64,000 nucleotides of DNA, from assembly GCA_037074615.1 (NCBI GenBank), contig CM073527.1, positions 5,668,848 to 5,732,847 on the forward strand, in the 5' to 3' direction. How positions within the stretch are numbered: the stretch's first letter is position 1; each line of letters starts with the position of its first letter. Positions 1-13,147 of the stretch are shown piece by piece. The stretch comes from Leucaena leucocephala (taxonomy: Eukaryota > Streptophyta > Magnoliopsida > Fabales > Fabaceae). Under the pieces are notes generated by a model. It ran no database searches. It saw only the letters and a program-made list of their open reading frames with translations, and was not told where the DNA came from. The position numbers and the translations under genes were made by a program.

Positions 1-1434
1 TTATATCTCCATGTGTAGACATCCAAATAAGGAGTTCTATATATAAAATTGAAGCTTAGTATGCTTACTATTTACTAGTAAAATATAATACATTAATTTA
101 ACCTGTTAATATTTTTAATTATAACTCAAATGTCACTGCCTCACCATGAGTTACTATTCACAGTAACAAATTCCAACAACTAATATTACATACATATGCA
201 TAAAGGTTATAATAAAGGATTATGACGATGATCGGAAAGAATAATAAAGGTTATATGAGTTTTCAAGGAAGAGAAGAACTAAAATGAAAATTAGAAAAGG
301 TTGAAGGCCAAAAGGAAAGTAGAAACAAAAGTTGGGCCAAAAGTGGTAATTATCAAAAGTTTAAGGACCTAAATGTAATTAAGCAAAAGTTCAGGGACAA
401 AAATATAATTATGAGAAAGTTGAACCGAAAAAGGTCAAAAACTGCCCAGAAGCAGTTTAGTACCAAATTTTACTAGTAGTTAGATAAAATTATTCTGATC
501 AGTTTAACGCAACACAGAATTTCAATTTGAGGTCGCGATTAATTGATATGAATTCCTGAAGTCAGGAAGAATTATTATATTATATTTTAGACCTCAGAAT
601 TAGATAAAACTTTATAGTAAATTCCAATATTTAGTATAAGAATTTATAAAATTGACAGAGTCAGAAAAGGAATCCTGTAGAATTCTTATAGGAATTTACA
701 GTAGAATAAAATACCCGATCAATAATGTGGGGAGAGGTTCATTGGGATTTGTACCATAAAGGTAATTGACTAATAGTAAGGCCCAAATGGCATCCTAAGA
801 GGCCCAATAAGGTGATTGGATAGTTAAGTGGACTAGGGTTCAGAGCAACCCCAGAAAAGTGTGAATTTATGAAAATGCCCTTGTGTGGCCAGATTGTACC
901 AGTAATAGATGGAGGGCATTTTGGTCAATATGGATAGGCTAAAAATGTCCAAGCTAGTATAAAGATGATTAGTTAGAGCCAGTATACACCCTAATGCAGT
1001 ATAACGGAGTGTAAAATGACAATTATGCCCTTAGGGTTAATATAGTGCAAGATAGTGGACCAAGGGCATTTCAGCCATTTTCCAAGGGATTTGTAATTAA
1101 GTTTTGGCCCAGTCAAAGAATTTCAATGGTAGGTAAAATCTGGATACTGGATTTAAGGTCAGAAAACATATTATGAAATCTCAGAAAAATTATATTTATA
1201 GAACAATATGGTTTTTGGGGAATCGGACTGAGCAGGTACTAGATTAGACTAGAATTTTTTAGAAGCTTCCCCCATTGGAATTTTTCCACCTATCCTATAA
1301 GTTGTCACTTGATGATGTCATGGATGATGTCATAATTCTCTTTTTGAAAAAGTTAAATCCAAGATTAAATGTGAGCCATTAGATCAAATAGTGCACAAAG
1401 TAATCTTAGCCATTGAGTTTCCATGAGATTTTTC

Positions 1435-1443
1435 TATAAATAC
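1435..1443 (+). promoter_or_regulatory. Probable LTR TATA box
   Basis: TATAAATAC lies at the same LTR position as in the family B copies at 5568, 25761, 27401, 58089 and 62885. It is preceded by a conserved stretch containing TCTTGGCCAT or close variants. By analogy with plant LTRs this is the U3 promoter, with R starting some 30 bases downstream. Confidence 0.55.
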
Positions 1444-2547
1444 TCCCTCAAATCTGAAGCAAACTGTGAGCACAAGAAACCTTGGGAAAACTCTTGCAAA
1501 ATGAAAACTCAAGCCAAGACAAAGAAGATTCAAGGTACCAAAGTTCAAGCAAGCTAGAGATTAAAGGTAAGTAATCTATCCTAACTTATTTTCTTTTGAT
1601 TTGGGAGCTTGAACTTAGGGTTTTCATGGAGGAAAGTTGAGTTTTCTCTAAGGTGTTGTGCTGTCCAAAAATCTTAGATGAAAGGGAAAAGAAGAAATTA
1701 AAGTTAGAGATTTATGATTTAAGCTTAAACAAGCTAGTTAAGCGATTGGTTATTGAATCAAGTTGATATTCTTGACTTTTCCATGGTTGAAATAGTTCCA
1801 TTTGCACTGTTCATGATGGAAGGAAATAGAATTTTAATGATTTAATGCTTCCATTGAATTTATATGATGATTTTGTGTAGGATTAGACAGGGTTTGAACC
1901 TTTGAAGCATTAAAATTCAAAGATTATAGTTTTTGAAATTCTTTTTCTGTTACTGTTCACTCGCATGAACAATGATTGGAATTTCATGATTTTGATACTT
2001 CCAATGATTTTATGAAAATTTGTGTGGGATAAAGTGAAGAAACAAGTATGGGAAGCATTAGAATCAAAATGAGAATTTTTGAAGGAATTGTGTACATGTG
2101 TTCGATTCTGTCCAGCAGGCCATGAAGGAGCTGAAATTTCATGATTCTAAGCTCATAAATGGATTCAAAAGAATAAATTGTATAGGTTAAAGTCAAGACC
2201 TCAATTGATTCAAAGGCCAAGTCCATTAGTTAAGATTAAGGAAAGTTAATGTAGTTAAATGAGTTTAATGTTCAAGAGGAAGTTATGTTAGTTAAAGTGA
2301 GTTTAATGCTCAAGGAAGTTAGATTATGATGAATGAATGATTATGTGACATTAGGAATTGATTAGTATGCTCCAAAAGAGGCAACAACATATCCAAGAGA
2401 AGTGAGAAGAAAGAAGCAAGATAAAGTGAGAGAAAGTCAAGTATATAAGGTAGCAAACTTATCCTAATCTTGTATGTATTGAATGTTATGCTTGGTTGTG
2501 CTATAGCTTTGTTGAATGGTGTTGCATATGTGCTTATGTATGAAGCT

Positions 2548-2629
2548 CTGTTTCTATGATTACTTTGGCCAATTGTATTTTATATGTGCTGTTTCTATGA
2601 TTACTTTGGCCAATTGTATTTCATATGTT
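2548..2629 (+). repeat. 41-bp tandem duplication inside LTR
   Basis: Two nearly identical 41-bp units beginning CTGTTTCTATGATTAC, at 2548 and 2589. Other family B LTRs have a single copy here, so it is a local duplication in this copy. Confidence 0.8.
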
Positions 2630-4269
2630 ACATGGAAGCATGCACATTTCACAATGTTAACACTTTCACAAGCAAGTACAAGTATTTACATTAATGCATG
2701 CATTGTTTAGTACCATTTGCTACTAAGATTTCCCCATAAATCTCATCCCATTCCATGTAAAACCAATCCCACAGGTTTGTTAATGATGAAAGATAATTGA
2801 AGAAGTATGAAGAGAAGCTAGGGATGGGATAGTATAAATGTTATGTGAAGAATTGTTATATGTAATGTTATTATTTGACCAATGCTAGTAGTGATGATCA
2901 TGATGTAATGAAAAATAGTAAATGATGAGATAAATGTATGAAATTTTACAAACATTTATTTCACATGTCAAGCTTCATTTTGACACCAAGAACATCTTAT
3001 TTTGAAGTCTGTACAAAGAAAACTAATTTTTCAAAATAAGGGACCAGAATCTGTTTTGAGAATTTTTGACCAAATGTACAGTAATCTTTGACTAATAAAC
3101 TGTATTAATTGGCTAAATATTTGGCCTGAAAATTATTTTTCTCCTAAATTTCAAGATGTTATCTTCATGTATAGTTTTGAACCACTTAATTTCAATTTTT
3201 CTAAAATTAATTATGATTTTTTAAGTTCATCACGTAATCTGGAATGCCATATGAACAGTAATTCGAGAAAGAGAAAAATTCCAGATTTAGCTAATGGACT
3301 TCCAAAGTTTTGTAAGTGGTTCTAAATGCTACTGAATGGTCCATAAGATGTATGAAAGTAAGGATGTTTCATATATGGAAGGGGTGAGATTTCTGGGGAA
3401 ATCTTAGTAGCAAATGATACCATAAACAATATATGCATCAATGTAAATACTTGTGCTTGCTTGTGAAAGTGTTAACATTGTGTAAAGTGCATGCTTCCAT
3501 GTAACATATGAAATAAAATTGGCCAAAGTAATCATAGAAATAGAGCTTCAATCATATACACATATGCAACACAATTCAACATACTCATAGGACATCCAAG
3601 CATAACATTTAATACATACAAGTTTAATATAGTCTACTACCTGACTTGTAGCCTCTCCTTTAGCTTTTGCTCCATGGTTCCTTCTTTTCATAGGTCGGAG
3701 CCTATGTATAGCTTAATAATATTTTTATTATTATCCTATCCAGTATAGCTTTACTTAACTCAAGCTTAACTTGATGTAATACTATTAATCTGACAATCCC
3801 TTAACTTTCTATCTAACCTTACCAAGAGAGAGCATATCTCTATTATAATTATTAAACTCATAAGAACAATCATCTAATTTATTAGAGTAGGGACTAAGAT
3901 AAATTACTTACTATATTCCTAAGGTTGTCGAGTCCCTAAGCTCTTTGGATTACTTCTAGCTTGGTCAGACCTCCTTTTCCTTCCTGTCTTTCTCTTTCTT
4001 TCTCTCTTTCTCTTTCTCTCTCTTATATTCTCTTATTTCCTTGCTCTTGTAGGTATTTATAGGTGAAGCAAGGTGGATTGGATGGTCCAAACTGAATAGC
4101 AATGAACCACTCATATAGCTTGCTACCTTAATAAGATTTGCCTGTATCATTATGATCACATCATCAGGACACCTTGCATGCTAGGTGGGGCCCTTGGGAT
4201 ACCTCAGTTGCTGACTCAGCACTTCCAGAGAATTCTAGAATCTTATCCTGTGATGAACAACTGAGATCG

Positions 4270-4274
4270 TGCCA
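4270..4274 (+). repeat. Target-site duplication TGCCA (left)
   Basis: TGCCA directly precedes the TGTCATATCC start of the solo LTR and recurs directly after it at 7467-7471. Confidence 0.85.
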
Positions 4275-7200
4275 TGTCATATCCTAATTTTTCCCTATCC
4301 GTATAATACTAATAGTGAAAAGAGGTTTGAAAAGAATTATGACAAAGATCAAAAGAAATAATAAAGGTTAGATAAGTCTTGAAGAAAGAGAATGACCTAA
4401 ACGAAAATTATAAAAGTTTAAAGGCCAAAAGTTATAGTAGAAATAATGTTGGGCCAAAAGTGGTAATTTTCAAAAATTTAGAGACCTAAATATAATTAAG
4501 CAAAAAGTTAGGGACATAAATGTAATTATAGAAAAGTTCATCCAAAAAAGGCTTAGAACTGCCTGTAAGTATTTCAGTCCCATATTCCATTAGTAAATAG
4601 AGGAAGTCATGCTGAGTAATCTGGCATGATACAGAAATTTTATTAGGGCACCAGACAACAGAAAATTATCTAATAGTCTAAAAGTTATATGAATTTTTAT
4701 CAGATTCCATGGACATCAGATATAAGTGAGGGAATTACAGGAAAGTGTGCCCTACAGTGTCAGATGTTATGAATCTAATAGAACCCCAGAAGAATACCTG
4801 TATAAAAAGTTATTCCCATAACAGTGAATTTTGACGGGAATTTGAGAACACCTGTTATCCGATTATGGAACTTAGCAGTAAATAAGCCTGGATAGAATGA
4901 ACTTAGATACCATTATATATTGTCCTATGGGAGGGCCCAAAACCCAGGGTACCAGTTTATCAGCAGAAGGGGCCAGTGTCCAGGAAAAGTGTGAAATTAC
5001 GAAAATGCCCCAAGATGCCCAGATTGTACTAGTGATAGATGGAGGGCATTTTGGTCATTCTAAATAGGCCACACACGTGGTATATACCATAAATATGATT
5101 ATTTAGAGCCAGTATATGCTCTGAAGTAGGGCAAAGAGGGGTGAAATGACGATTATGCCCTTAAGGTCAATATAGTATAAGAAAGGAGACCAAGGGTATT
5201 TTGGTCATTTCCCAAGGAATGGATGGCAGATAAATACTCAGTATAACCATGTCAAGGGTATGAGAAGCCTAGAAATTGATTTCTAGGACAAAATACATAT
5301 CCTGGTATATTATAAAAAATTTAGAACAGAAAACAGTCGGGTTGTTGTGAAACTGCTCCGATCGGTGCCAGATTGGAATAAAATTTTTCCAGAAGCTTCC
5401 TTACACTATGAGCACGCCACCTAACCCCTTGAGGTGTCCCATGATCTCTCCCACATGATGTCATAATTATTCTTTTATGAAAAAGTAAAATCTAAGATTA
5501 AATGTGAGCCTTTAGATCAAATAGTAACCAAATCAATCTTGGCCATTGATTTTTCTTGGATTTTGGCTATAAATACACCATCATTCTGCCCAAAACCTTG
5601 GCCTTGTGATACCTTGGGGAAACTCTTGCAAAATGAAAACTCAAGCCAAGATAAAGAAGATTCAAGGTTCCAAAGTTCAAGCAAGCTGGAGATTAAAGGT
5701 AAGCAATCTCTCCTAGCTTATTTTCCTTTGATTTGGGAGCTTGAACTTAGGGTTTTCATGGGAGAAAAGTTGAGTTTTCTCTGAGGGAAGGTGGTGCCCA
5801 AAAACCTTAGATGAAAGGGGAAAGAAGAAATTAAAGTTAGTTAAATCAAGTTGATATTCTTGACTGGTTGTTGGAAATTAAACAAGCTAGTTAAGTGATT
5901 GGTTGTTGAATCAAGTTGATATTCTTGACTTTGCCAAGAGTGAACCTGTTCGGTATGCACTGTTCATGAGGGAAGGAAATTGAATTTCAATGATTTAATA
6001 CTTCCATTGAATTTAGATGATGATTTTGTGTAGGATTGGAAAGGTTTTAAACCTTGAAAACATTGAAATTTCAAGATTGTAGTTTTTGAAACCCTTCTAT
6101 GTGTACTGTTCACACGCATGAACAGTGATTGGAATTTAATGATTTTGATGCTTCCAATGGTTTTAAAATGAAAAATTGTGTGGGATAACGTAGAGAAAAC
6201 AAGTATGGGAAGCATTGGAATCAAAATAAGAATTTTAGAAATATTTGAGTGCAGTTATGGTTCTGTACAGCATGTGATGAAGGAGCTGGAATTTCATGAT
6301 TCTAAGCTCATAAATGGATTCAATAGATGAAATTGTGTAGGGTAAAGTCAAGGCATCAATTGATTCAAAGACCAAGTCCATTGGTTAAGATTAATGAAAG
6401 TTAATGAGATTAATGTTCAAGAAGAAGTCATGTTAGTTAAAGTAAGTTTAATGCTCAAGGAAGTTAGATTGTAATGGATGAATGATTATGTGATGTTAGG
6501 AATTGATTGGTATGCTCCAAGAGAGGCAGCCACACGTTCAAGGAAAGTGAGAAGAAAGAAGCAAGTTAAGGTGAAAGAAAGTCAAGTGTTCAAGGTAGTA
6601 AACTTATCCTAAACTTGTATGCATTGAATGTTATGCTTGATTGCGCTATGGCTTGATTGAATTGTGTTACCTATGTACTCATGTATGAAACTCTTTTTAT
6701 ATGTTTACTTTGGCCAATTGTATTTTATATGTAACATGGAAGCATGCACATGACACAATAGTAATACTTTCACAAGCAAGCACAAGTAGTTACATTAATG
6801 CATGCATTGTTTAGTACCGTTTGCTACTGAGATTTCCCCCGAAATCTCATCCCTTTCCATGTAATCCCAATCCGACAGGTTTATGAATGATGAAAGAGGA
6901 AGATGAAGCATGAAGAAAAGCTAGGGATTGGATAGTATATATGTTATGTGAATGTGTAATGTTGCTGTATGACCAATATAAGCAGTGACGGTCATGATGT
7001 AATGAAAAATAGTAAATGATGGAATAAATGTATGAAATTTTACAGACATTTAGATGACATGCCAAGCTTAATTTTTACACCAAGAATGCTTTATTTAGCT
7101 GTCTATACAAAGAGAACTGATTTTTCAAAGTAAGGGACCAGAATCTGTTTCCAGGATTTTTGACCAAATGAATAGTAAATTTTGGTGAATAAACTGTATT

Positions 7201-7466
7201 AATTGGCTAATTATTTAGTCTGGAAATTATTTTTCCCTTAAATTTCAAGATGTTATCTTCACGTAACTTTTTGAAGCACTTCATTTCGAGTTTTCTAGAA
7301 TTAATTATGATTTTTTGAAGTTCATTGCGTAATCTAGAATACCATATAGACAGTAACCCGTGAAAGAATAAAATTCCAGATTTGGCTAATAGACTTCCAA
7401 GGTCTTGTAAGTGGTTCTAAATGCTACTGAATGGTCTCTAAAATGTATTAAAGTAAGGATGTTATA
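4275..7466 (+). mobile_element. Family B solo LTR, complete, 3192 bp
   Basis: A full-length LTR starting TGTCATATCC and ending GGATGTTATA. It is flanked by a perfect 5-bp duplication TGCCA and has no internal region, which is the product of LTR-LTR recombination. It interrupts the minus-strand LTR, whose GCCACATGTC-type sequence resumes at once. The LTR ends in TA rather than the usual CA. A TATA box lies at 5568. Confidence 0.88.
5568..5576 (+). promoter_or_regulatory. Probable LTR TATA box
   Basis: TATAAATAC about 1.3 kb into the solo LTR, at the position conserved among copies. A downstream stretch (AAACTCTTGCAAAATG) is also conserved and may lie in the transcribed R/U5 part. Confidence 0.55.
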
Positions 7467-7471
7467 TGCCA
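7467..7471 (+). repeat. Target-site duplication TGCCA (right)
   Basis: Matches 4270-4274 exactly. Confidence 0.85.
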
Positions 7472-8755
7472 CATGTCTTTACTCTTTCTTCTTCCCTTAT
7501 ATTAGTGCCATGTGGCATCTTGGTGGGTCCCATGAGGACACCTTTCATGCCACATCATGGCTTACAGATAAGTCCAAAGCTTTATCTGATCAATTCCCCA
7601 GTTATGACTTCCACTGAGTAATTATACTTTATTGAAAATCACTAAAATATTTTTTTTAATTACACTTTGACACACATAGCTCTTAGGCTACGTTTTTGTA
7701 CTTCTTCAAATGCCATCTTGGGTCTCTGATCAAGCTCAAGTACTCTGATGGCTCAATTCCTAAGAAACTTTCCTTGGCAAATTACCAAAATACCCTTGGT
7801 TACTCTTTATTTACTTTAATGATTCTAGGGTCATTATTGTCTTTTCACAGTTCAACATAATATTTCCTAACCCTGGTCAACTGTTACTATAGCTCTCTTT
7901 GACCTTTTGACTTGTGTAAAATGACTAAAATGCCCTTTGCTCATGTTTTAATCATTTTTGTAGTATAGGGGCACTTTTGTCATTTTGCACCCCTTCTAAA
8001 TATTTCTAGACACTGGCCCTTTTAACTGATAAACTGATATCATAGGCCTGGGCCTCACTTGGCATCATCATGGGCCTCTTGTTATGTCATCTGGACTCAT
8101 TCAGTCCCAACTTGCTTACTACTTAAGTTTCATAATAAGATATCATGTGTCTATAAACTCCCATCAAATCAACTTTTCTTACATATCTCTTTTTAGAGTT
8201 TCGCCAATTCCCTAACCTATCACTTTACAGGACGTACCTTCCTATAACTTTTTATTTATATTTGAGGTCCATAAGGTATGATAAAAAATTCAGATAACTT
8301 TCAGACTATCAGATAAATATCAGCTATCTGGAACTCCAATAAAATTTCTATATTAGGCTAGCTTAACCAGCATAACTTTCTTTATCTACTGATAAAATTT
8401 GGGACTGAAATACGTTAGGGCAGTTCTAAGGCTTTTCTAGCTTAACTTTCTATAATTACAATTTTGCCTCTGGAAACTTTCAGAAATTACACTTGATGGA
8501 CCACAACTTGTATCTACTTTTATTTTTGGCCTTTGGACTTTTGGAATTTTATTTTAGTCCCTTTTTTTCAAAATGACCATTATACCCCTATGGACTTTCA
8601 CTATTTACATGTAAGTCCCTATACTTTCACTCATTTATAGTTTAGTCCCTAAAAGTTCTATGTATGTTTATGAGACTTTTACTCAAAGGGATCTGGTAGC
8701 TTATCTATTTAAGGCTAAATACTAGGCTTATAGGTCTAAAAATCGGGATATGACA

Positions 8756-9246
8756 TTATGACTTGTAATTAGTATAAATATTTAATATTCAAATTCTAGT
8801 GACAAGTTGTGTTTGGTAAGGAAAAATAGTAAATGATTAAATAAATATATGATAAGTTGTATGATAAAAGCTTACATCCTAAGGTTTAATTCGATATATA
8901 GAACGTCTTAATCGGATGTTTACAAGATGAGAAATAATTGTCCAAAGGAGAGGGACCAAATCTAGAAGTAGGGAAAACTGACCAAATGAACAGTAAAATC
9001 TAATGAATTAACTGTATTAATTGGCAAAGAGTTTGGCCAAACTTATATTTTTTCCTTAAAGAGGCATAAGTTAGGTTTGAGTAGCAACTGCAACTACTTT
9101 GTTTTGATTTTTCTAGAATTAATTATGATATTTTCAAAGTCAGGTAGCTTGTCTAAAATTTACACAGTAAATAGTACACGAGAAGGGAAAAATTCCAGAT
9201 TATGATATCTTACTTCAATGGCCTTATAAATAGTTCTATATGCTAC
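8756..9246 (+). mobile_element. 3' part of a plus-strand family B LTR (continues at 12486-12526)
   Basis: The sequence aligns with about the last 500 bases of the B LTR at 56878-59445: a GATATATAGAAC block, a primer-like TTAACTGTATTAATTGGC block, then a TGGTCC end. It is split at 9246 by the family C solo LTR and ends at GAGGTATTACA near 12526. The 5' two kilobases are absent. Confidence 0.65.
9242..9246 (+). repeat. Target-site duplication GCTAC (left)
   Basis: GCTAC precedes the TG terminus of the family C LTR and recurs at 12481-12485. Confidence 0.75.
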
Positions 9247-10529
9247 TGCTAGACTAAGTAGATACACCTAAGAGGGATGAATTGGTGCTTTAAAACTTTT
9301 AATAGAAATTTAAAACTTAAAGACAATTATAATATGAATGAATGAAAGAATATGGATAAGAAATATTTCACCGAATGATAGAAGAATCAACACAAGTAGT
9401 TTATCCTGGTTTCGATTAATCCTTGATAGGCTCAGATTGTAGTCGTCCGATCTATCAAAATGATTATTACACCCCATAATATAGTAAAGGCACAACCCTA
9501 TTATTCTTCTCAAGGAGCCTTTTTATTGGAATCCTAGTAAATTGGTGGGCGAAGCTATTGAAAACCTAAGTAAAAACATTGGTTTTGGGTTTGATCGAAT
9601 ATTGATACAATAAAATAAGGGTGCAATAAAGTAAATGTTTTTGTATTTTTGATTAAGAGGAAAATGAGTTGGATTGTGAAAGAAATATGTTCATAAAGAC
9701 TATTGATAATGAAGACATATATATCCTTGCTCTTAATTTGATATGGGAGTTTTTAAATAAAAGTCTTAAATAAAACATCAATCAATTGATTGAGTACATT
9801 GCATTAATGGTTCTTGAACTCCTTTGATCAAAGCTAGTTTAAAAACTTCTTAATACAATGTTAAAATCCACTTAGTATGTAATTAAATCAGATGATGATA
9901 ATGCCCTCAAATGGTCATCAATCAACAACCATAAACTTTAACCAATTGAATTAAATATCAACAATCAGTGATAATAGTCCAATTATCCAGAAAATCAAAA
10001 TTGAAATATTTATATTAAAATCAACAGTCACATCATCCAATGTCAATTACAAATATCTAATATGAGAATAATCAATCGACATTAAATCCCTATTTATACA
10101 ATGAAATCCTTAAATCCAGAAATGTCAAAATATGAAATATGTGGAGATTAAGATAGAAAACTGCACAGTGTAATCCATGAGCTCAAGATATGCTATCCAT
10201 CACTAAGATACTAAAGATCTAGCCTCTCATAACTCCTACTGTGCTGCCATCGCTCCCCAAAAATGATGTCATGCAGAGTGCATAAAAAGGTGATGGAAAG
10301 GTCAAGAGAAAGATGATAGAAGTGGATTAATTGGTGTAGAAATATGAAAATTTATGGAAAGGTCAATAAAAATGGAAGGTACGAGTGGAGGTTATGGAGA
10401 GAATGTTGAGAGAGAATGAGTAGCTGCATCTTAGCCAAATCTGGCAAAAATCACAGCCTCCTTTGTTTGACTGCTTCACCTTTGCCTTAATTATAGAGTA
10501 ACCTAAATAAAAATGCATAGCTTCACTAA

Positions 10530-10665
10530 CTGACAATTTTAGTTGTGACCAGTTCCTATTTTTTTGTCATAACTTGAGAACACAAAGAACCTCCCAATAG
10601 AAAAGTAGGTCATGACCAGTGGACTTTGAGGTCACGACTAAATATTACAGAAGTTGACTTTTTCA
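10530..10665. repeat. GTCATGAC-type inverted repeats in family C LTR
   Basis: TTTTAGTTGTGACC near the left edge is answered by GGTCACGACTAAA at the right, with GTCATAACTTG and AGGTCATGACCAG between. The same motif family forms arrays at 23860-24280 and 39490-39700 in unrelated elements. Confidence 0.5.
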
Positions 10666-11579
10666 TTTTAGGTCTTCTTTGTCTATTGATTCATTTTCTG
10701 ATTCACATTGGGTACTTGATTCTCCTCCAAAACACCTACAATTCAAAATAAAAGCTCACAATAAAAGTTTAACTAATTATAGAACTAACATATATGTAGT
10801 TTGGAATAATTAATTTACCATTTAATCCTTTAATCAACACATTGCCATGCCCAATCATGTATTACCACAAAAGCATAATTTTAGGCATAAAATGAATGGT
10901 AAACTTCTCATAAAACTCTTAAAAATGTCAAAGAAACCATATACAATTTATATTGTCATACGTCCAGTCCCCCCATAGGCCTTATGAGATTTTTAACTAT
11001 CTCCAAGATTTGAACGGGCTCTTGGCGCCTCAATACAACAATTGATTCACTTAATCACTCCCCTTACTTCCCGTACATTTATAATCCCAACTTAAGAGAA
11101 CCAATCTCTTAAGTCTACAGAATGAATAAAAATTGTATTCACAATCTCTCTTAAAGAGTATGTATGATGATAAACACGAAAGCTTAATAAATGTCAGGTT
11201 ACATAATGAAGTAACAGAGAATGTAATAAATCTAAAAGTTGTTGTTTCGTATGTTCATTGCTTGTTTCTTCATCAATACCAATTCCTTAAATATCATTTA
11301 CTTTGGTTGGTAGCCGTTAGAATCATATTTATAACTATTATTGTGAAGGCGTCATTAGTTATTGGCAGGTAGGTGAGCATTTGATGCTTTGCCAAAAGTA
11401 GCAACTTTACATAGCCGTAGCCTTTATCATTTCAACCTCTTAGGGTTTTCTAAACACACTCAATCTCAAAAGATTTGTTAGTAGTGAAAGCATTGACTAA
11501 GTGTATGAACCATTAATAATCAAAGCATTATCAAAGATCAAGTTCTTAATCAAGTTCAGATGGCTTTCAGAAAAATATA

Positions 11580-12340
11580 CTGAATTAATTGATTAACTAA
11601 TGATTTAATTATCATTAATTCTATCAATGTTTCAATTAACAAGAGAAATAGAAAATAGAGCATCACAATGTAATAAGTTTATAAAAAGATATATACTGAA
11701 GAGTGTGGAGAAATATATGTATATTTCATATTTGGAATAATCATATATAACTCAAAGAGAGATTTAATTAGTTTAAATATAAATAGAGAAAGGTATTTGA
11801 AATATATGAAGTTAATTGATTAACTACTCGATTAATATAAATTAATCGAATGCTTAGTCGATTAATGTCTCTAGAAGAATTGAAATAGAAATATTTTTAA
11901 CACAAATTAATCGAACAATTAATCATTAATGTAAATTAATCGATTCATATTTGAATTTCACAAAATAATTCTTCACTTAGTAATGTAACAGTTAATAGGT
12001 TAATATAAATTAATCGATTAATAGAATTATCTTTGTTTAGATGAAAAATGATTCTCAACAAATTAATCGATCAGGAAATGAATTAATTATAATTAATCAA
12101 TTAATCAATTGATTAACTGACTTATCTATTCAATTCCATAAAGCTATCTTATTACATTAATCAAACACTTATTTGATTAGTGGACACTCATTAATCGATT
12201 AATTAATTTTTATTTATAGCATAGAACTCTGTCCATTCATTAATCGAACAACCAATCAATTAATTGATACTCATTAATCAATTAACTAATGGATTAAATA
12301 CCATTAATTGACTGACTAATCAATTAACTTGATTAACTTC
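11580..12340. repeat. Cluster of TTAATCGATTAA-type palindromes
   Basis: Many perfect and near-perfect copies of the palindrome ATTAATCGATTAAT or half-sites ATTAATCGA / TCGATTAAT occur at irregular spacing. A similar cluster lies at 60640-61180, and a short one at 19944-20000, all in family C context. Confidence 0.7.
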
Positions 12341-12480
12341 ATCTTTTAACAACATCTAAAAATACATAAATAACTTGATTATTTTAAATCACTTTTGACA
12401 TCATTTAAGCACAGAAATAACTTAATTATTTTGAATACCTTTTAACATCATCAAAATATTATTAAATATGGACTCTAACA

Positions 12481-12485
12481 GCTAC
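12481..12485 (+). repeat. Target-site duplication GCTAC (right)
   Basis: Matches 9242-9246. The interrupted LTR then continues with CATTTGGTCCCTGAGG. Confidence 0.75.
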
Positions 12486-12972
12486 CATTTGGTCCCTGAG
12501 GTGTAGCAAAATGAGGTATTACACTGACTTTCTATATTTTTCCCACTATAACTAACAAGAAGTCAAAACTCGAGAAGAAAAAGAAGGAGATGAACCTTTA
12601 GATAAGTGACAGGGTCTATAGCATGAACATACCAACATATCCATTTCAAATAGAATTGGAGACATAAAGAAAATGGCAGTTGAGTGTTGAGACAAAAAAT
12701 TGAATGAGATTGAACAAAAAGATTCACTGTCTCTTATTTTTCAAGGGGAATTTTGGATTTGGATTTTCACAAATTGATTCATGTCTCCTAATTTTTCAAG
12801 AAGGCTTTTGGATTTCCAAAGGGGCTTCTCATTTCAATAACAATAACTAAAGTCAAAGAAAAGATGGTACATCATTAAAGAACAGTTTAGCTGGTAGACT
12901 ATGAAATGGCTTATTACTTGGCACATCTATATTGATAATAAAGGGGATTAGGTGGACCAAGCATTTAGTGGC

Positions 12973-13147
12973 TTAAGTAGACAAATAACAATAATTCTAC
13001 AGGGTTCAAGATGATATATAGATTTGCTACTTAAGTAGACCAATAATAGCAATTCTACAAGGTTTAAGATGATATATAGATAGGATGGTTTAGTAGACCA
13101 ATAACATTAATTCTATTAGGTTTAATATGATATGTAGGTAGATAGAT
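12973..13147 (+). repeat. Tandem repeat, about 58-bp unit, three copies
   Basis: Units start near 12973, 13030 and 13088. Each has TAGTAGACCAATAA or a close variant, then AATTCTACAGGTTTAA and GATGATATATAGAT-like ends. The copies differ by scattered substitutions, so the array is not recent. Confidence 0.75.

Larger units (their letters stand above)
205..3371 (+). mobile_element. Family B LTR, plus strand, 5' end truncated
   Basis: The sequence follows the solo LTR at 4275-7466 along its length but lacks roughly its first 80 bases, so the left boundary is approximate. It ends GGATGTTTCA, after which the minus-strand LTR resumes (GGAAGGGGTGAG). A TATAAATAC box sits at 1435-1443. A 41-bp unit is tandemly duplicated at 2548-2588 and 2589-2629. 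The short predicted ORFs inside are chance frames. Confidence 0.75.
1..8755 (-). mobile_element. Family B (Ty3/Gypsy-type) LTR on minus strand, interrupted twice; left end outside window
   Basis: Three collinear pieces (1-204, 3372-4274, 7472-8755) match the minus-strand LTR at 40845-43464 in order, including the CT-rich tract near 3970-4022 and the terminal GGATATGACA at 8746-8755. The window opens about 345 bases into the LTR, so its left end is missing. Two plus-strand LTRs of related type are inserted in it. No neighbouring internal region in the matching orientation follows, so this is a solo or truncated LTR. It has no coding capacity. Confidence 0.8.
9247..12480 (-). mobile_element. 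Family C solo LTR (SIRE-like Ty1/Copia), 3234 bp
   Basis: On the plus strand it runs from TGCTAGACTAAG to GGACTCTAACA, flanked by GCTAC on both sides. Read on the minus strand it starts TGTTAGAGTCC with a TTTTGATGATG stretch and ends with a CAATTCATCCCTCTTAG-type segment; both are typical of SIRE/Maximus Copia LTRs. The same terminus at 20143 is followed by a polypurine tract, which fixes the orientation. Inside are a GTCATGAC-type cluster (10530-10665) and a TTAATCGATTAA cluster (11580-12340). There is no coding sequence. Confidence 0.75.
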
